Assembly (NCBI GenBank): GCA_022885665.1
Contig: JAGQDJ010000173.1
Span: 1-64,000 of the forward strand
Length of the DNA stretch: 64,000 nucleotides
Direction: 5' to 3'
Source: Triops longicaudatus
Lineage: Eukaryota > Arthropoda > Branchiopoda > Notostraca > Triopsidae
In this document: positions 62,114 to 64,000 of the stretch, piece by piece
Position numbering within the stretch: position 1 is the first letter of the stretch
How the letters are laid out: the number at the start of each line of letters is the position of its first letter
Notes under the pieces: model-generated
Databases searched by the model: none
What the model saw: the letters and a program-made list of their open reading frames with translations, nothing else
What the model was told of the DNA's origin: nothing
Made by a program: the position numbers and the translations under genes

Positions 62114-64000
62114 ATGTCACCTAAAAATTCACGTGCTGCTGTAAGTAAAAGAAAGGTGGATCACATTGAACCAGCCAAACTGAAAGATGTATTAGAAGAA
62201 ACTCCAGTAAGTTAATCCAATCAACACTTAATTGCTTTTAACTAAATTATGTCAACCTTTCCGTTTGTCAGGTCGATTACTTGGATGCTGACGAACTAGA
62301 CAATGCCGATTCGTCTGATGAAGACTCCAGTGTTTATTCTGGCCTGAGTGAAGACGAAGAAGAAGATTCAGAAGTCGATGATGACCAAGAGGAAGAGGAT
62401 GAAGAAGATTCCAATGACGCTAACGATGGAGAAGCTGTGGACGAAAAAACCTTCATCGCACCTAAAGCAGAAACCAGCGATAAACCTGCTTATCAGCCAG
62501 ATGAATACGAAGAAGACTCGTCCGACGAAGAAGTATATACCGTATTACAACAAAATTGTACAATTCTATTGTGTTTTCTACGATAGGATCTTAGAAATAC
62601 AGTAGGGAACATTCCCATGAAATGGTACGAAGAATATCCCCATATTGGATACGATTTGGACGGCAAACCTATCCTTAAACCTCCCAAAGGAGATCAGTTG
62701 GACAATTTCTTACGCCGTATGGAAAATCCAGAGGCTTGGTAATTTTTTTGCTATTATAGGCGACGTTCTTATGTTTACTTGTCTAAATTCCTCTAATGGC
62801 TGTTTTGCGTGTGTAGGAGAACTGTTGTTGATCCTATGACTGAGCAAGAAGTTGTCCTTAGTGATGCAGATGTCAATGCTATTCAGCGACTTATGCAAGG
62901 ACATGTCCCTGATGCCAGTTTCGAGCCATATGCGGTAATTATTGTCGAAGCAATTCTCATATATTTATTATGTTAATTTCATTACTTGATTGATAATTTT
63001 ACTTATTATTTGTGTTAAATCTACTTGTGTTCATTCTTGCTTATTTTCATTAACTTCAATGAAGATTTAAATCCAATTGATAATTATGTTGTTCGTAGCC
63101 GTGGGTCTACTGGTTCTCTTCGGAAGTCATGCAGACGCCTTTATCAGGCAGGCCAGAACACAAACGTTCTTTCATCCCTTCCAAACTCGAAGCAGCTAAA
63201 GTCGGTAAAATGTTGCACTCGATCAAAATGGGCTGGATGACCAAACGCGAACCGAAGAAGACTGACGAACCACATAAATTCTATATGATTTGGGATAATA
63301 ATGACAAAGCGGAAGATATGCGCCGAATTGAAAACCATATCGCCGCTCCTAAACCAAAACTGCCCGGCCATGCTGAATCTTACAATCCGCCACCTGAATA
63401 TCTCTACAATGATCAAGAAGTATTTAGTTTATTATTTTTTAATTAACCAGTAAAGTCTGAAATTGAAAGCATATATCTATAGTGGAGTAAACATTAAGTA
63501 ACTAAATTAATACCACTATGTTGAAAAAAGTAAATTGCATATATGGCACATAATTTTGTAACAGTATGTACGTAGCATTATTAGACGTATTAAGCGTGAA
63601 TATTGGCAGGAACCAATGAAAAAATAACGTGAAATTATTAGAATATTAACTTATTAATACAAACTATTATAGTGTAACTCTTGTGCACTCTTTTAATTCT
63701 CTCGTTCCAGATGAAACGCTATGAAGAACTGGATGATGAACCACACCGACGGAAGTACAACTTTATTCCCCAGAAATTTTCCTCCCTGCGTCAAGTGCCC
63801 GCTTATGACAAATTCGCCCGCGAGCGCTTTGAACGTTGCTTGGACTTGTATCTCTGCCCGCGTGCGAGGAAAATGAGGGTATGTTTGTTTTAACTAGGGA
63901 AACGTGAGATTGTTGATGTGAATTTCTTCGTGTAACTATACGTAGTTGACAATTCAACCGGAAGATTTGGTACCACAATTGCCCAAACCCCGAGATTTGC
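62114..64000 (+). CDS. BOP1: BOP1 (block of proliferation 1) ribosome biogenesis factor, 5' part
   Basis: Seven exons are visible: 62,114-62,206; 62,272-62,532; 62,587-62,738; 62,817-62,934; 63,099-63,419; 63,711-63,878; 63,946 to the window edge. All are in phase and cover about 389 residues. BOP1, with PES1 and WDR12 (the PeBoW complex), is needed in the nucleolus for 27S/32S pre-rRNA processing and 60S assembly. A basic start (MSPKNSRAAVSKRK) is followed by a long acidic Asp/Glu stretch. The BOP1 N-terminal domain then carries hallmark strings: NTVGNIPMKWYEEYPHIGYD, KRSFIPSKLEAAKV, IKMGWM, LPGHAESYNPPPEYL, RERFERCLDLYLCPRARKMR and PEDLVPQLPKPRDL. The WD40 propeller lies beyond the window. 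The upstream frame extension before the chosen ATG has no conserved content. Confidence 0.97.

Noticed and set aside
1..64000. tRNA, rRNA, CRISPR or bacterial operon features
   Set aside because: No convincing tRNA B-box, rRNA segment or spaced direct-repeat array was seen by eye; the window is eukaryotic. A tRNA scan would be needed to exclude weak tRNAs.

Overview
The window is eukaryotic nuclear DNA, almost certainly from an arthropod. The evidence is AT-rich sequence, GT-AG introns, recognisable animal genes (FoxF, AASDH, EFR3, BOP1), TTAGGTTA-like repeats of the kind common in arthropods, TATA plus TCAGT-like core promoters on small secreted-protein genes, and two genes whose cysteine spacing matches odorant-binding proteins (OBPs). 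The OBP-like genes favour a hexapod or a relative, but I cannot name the species. Two runs of N show it is a draft scaffold. Exon coordinates were worked out by hand from splice signals, phase continuity and family conservation.

Layout. 1-20,941 is a gene desert downstream of FoxF, with MITEs at 3,172-3,776 and a (TA)n/N gap near 10.9 kb. 20,942-22,261 (-) is FoxF. 22,262-32,097 is mainly non-coding and holds a degenerate TTAGGTTA array, a dispersed repeat, a pair of palindromic MITEs and a poly-G/N/poly-C gap. 32,203-32,555 (+) encodes a small secreted glycine-rich peptide and converges on AASDH at 32,716-39,039 (- strand, 8 exons). AASDH is divergent from a two-exon gene at 39,916-41,853 (+) that resembles the C-terminal part of kintoun/DNAAF2. 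44,569-52,252 (+) is EFR3, in 15 coding exons. 52,919-54,064 and 56,819-58,392 (both -) are two paralogous OBP-like genes with glycine-rich insertions. 62,114-64,000 (+) is the 5' part of BOP1, cut by the window edge.

The housekeeping genes do not form one pathway: FoxF is a visceral-mesoderm transcription factor, AASDH an adenylating enzyme, EFR3 a plasma-membrane PI4K scaffold and BOP1 a 60S ribosome assembly factor. The most unusual content is the OBP-like pair. Both keep the spacings C-X3-C, X42 and C-X8-C, plus an extra cysteine pair at fixed positions. Each carries a compositionally different Gly-rich block between the fourth and fifth canonical cysteines. The second point of interest is the kintoun-like tail, which appears to be a stand-alone gene with no PIH1 domain.
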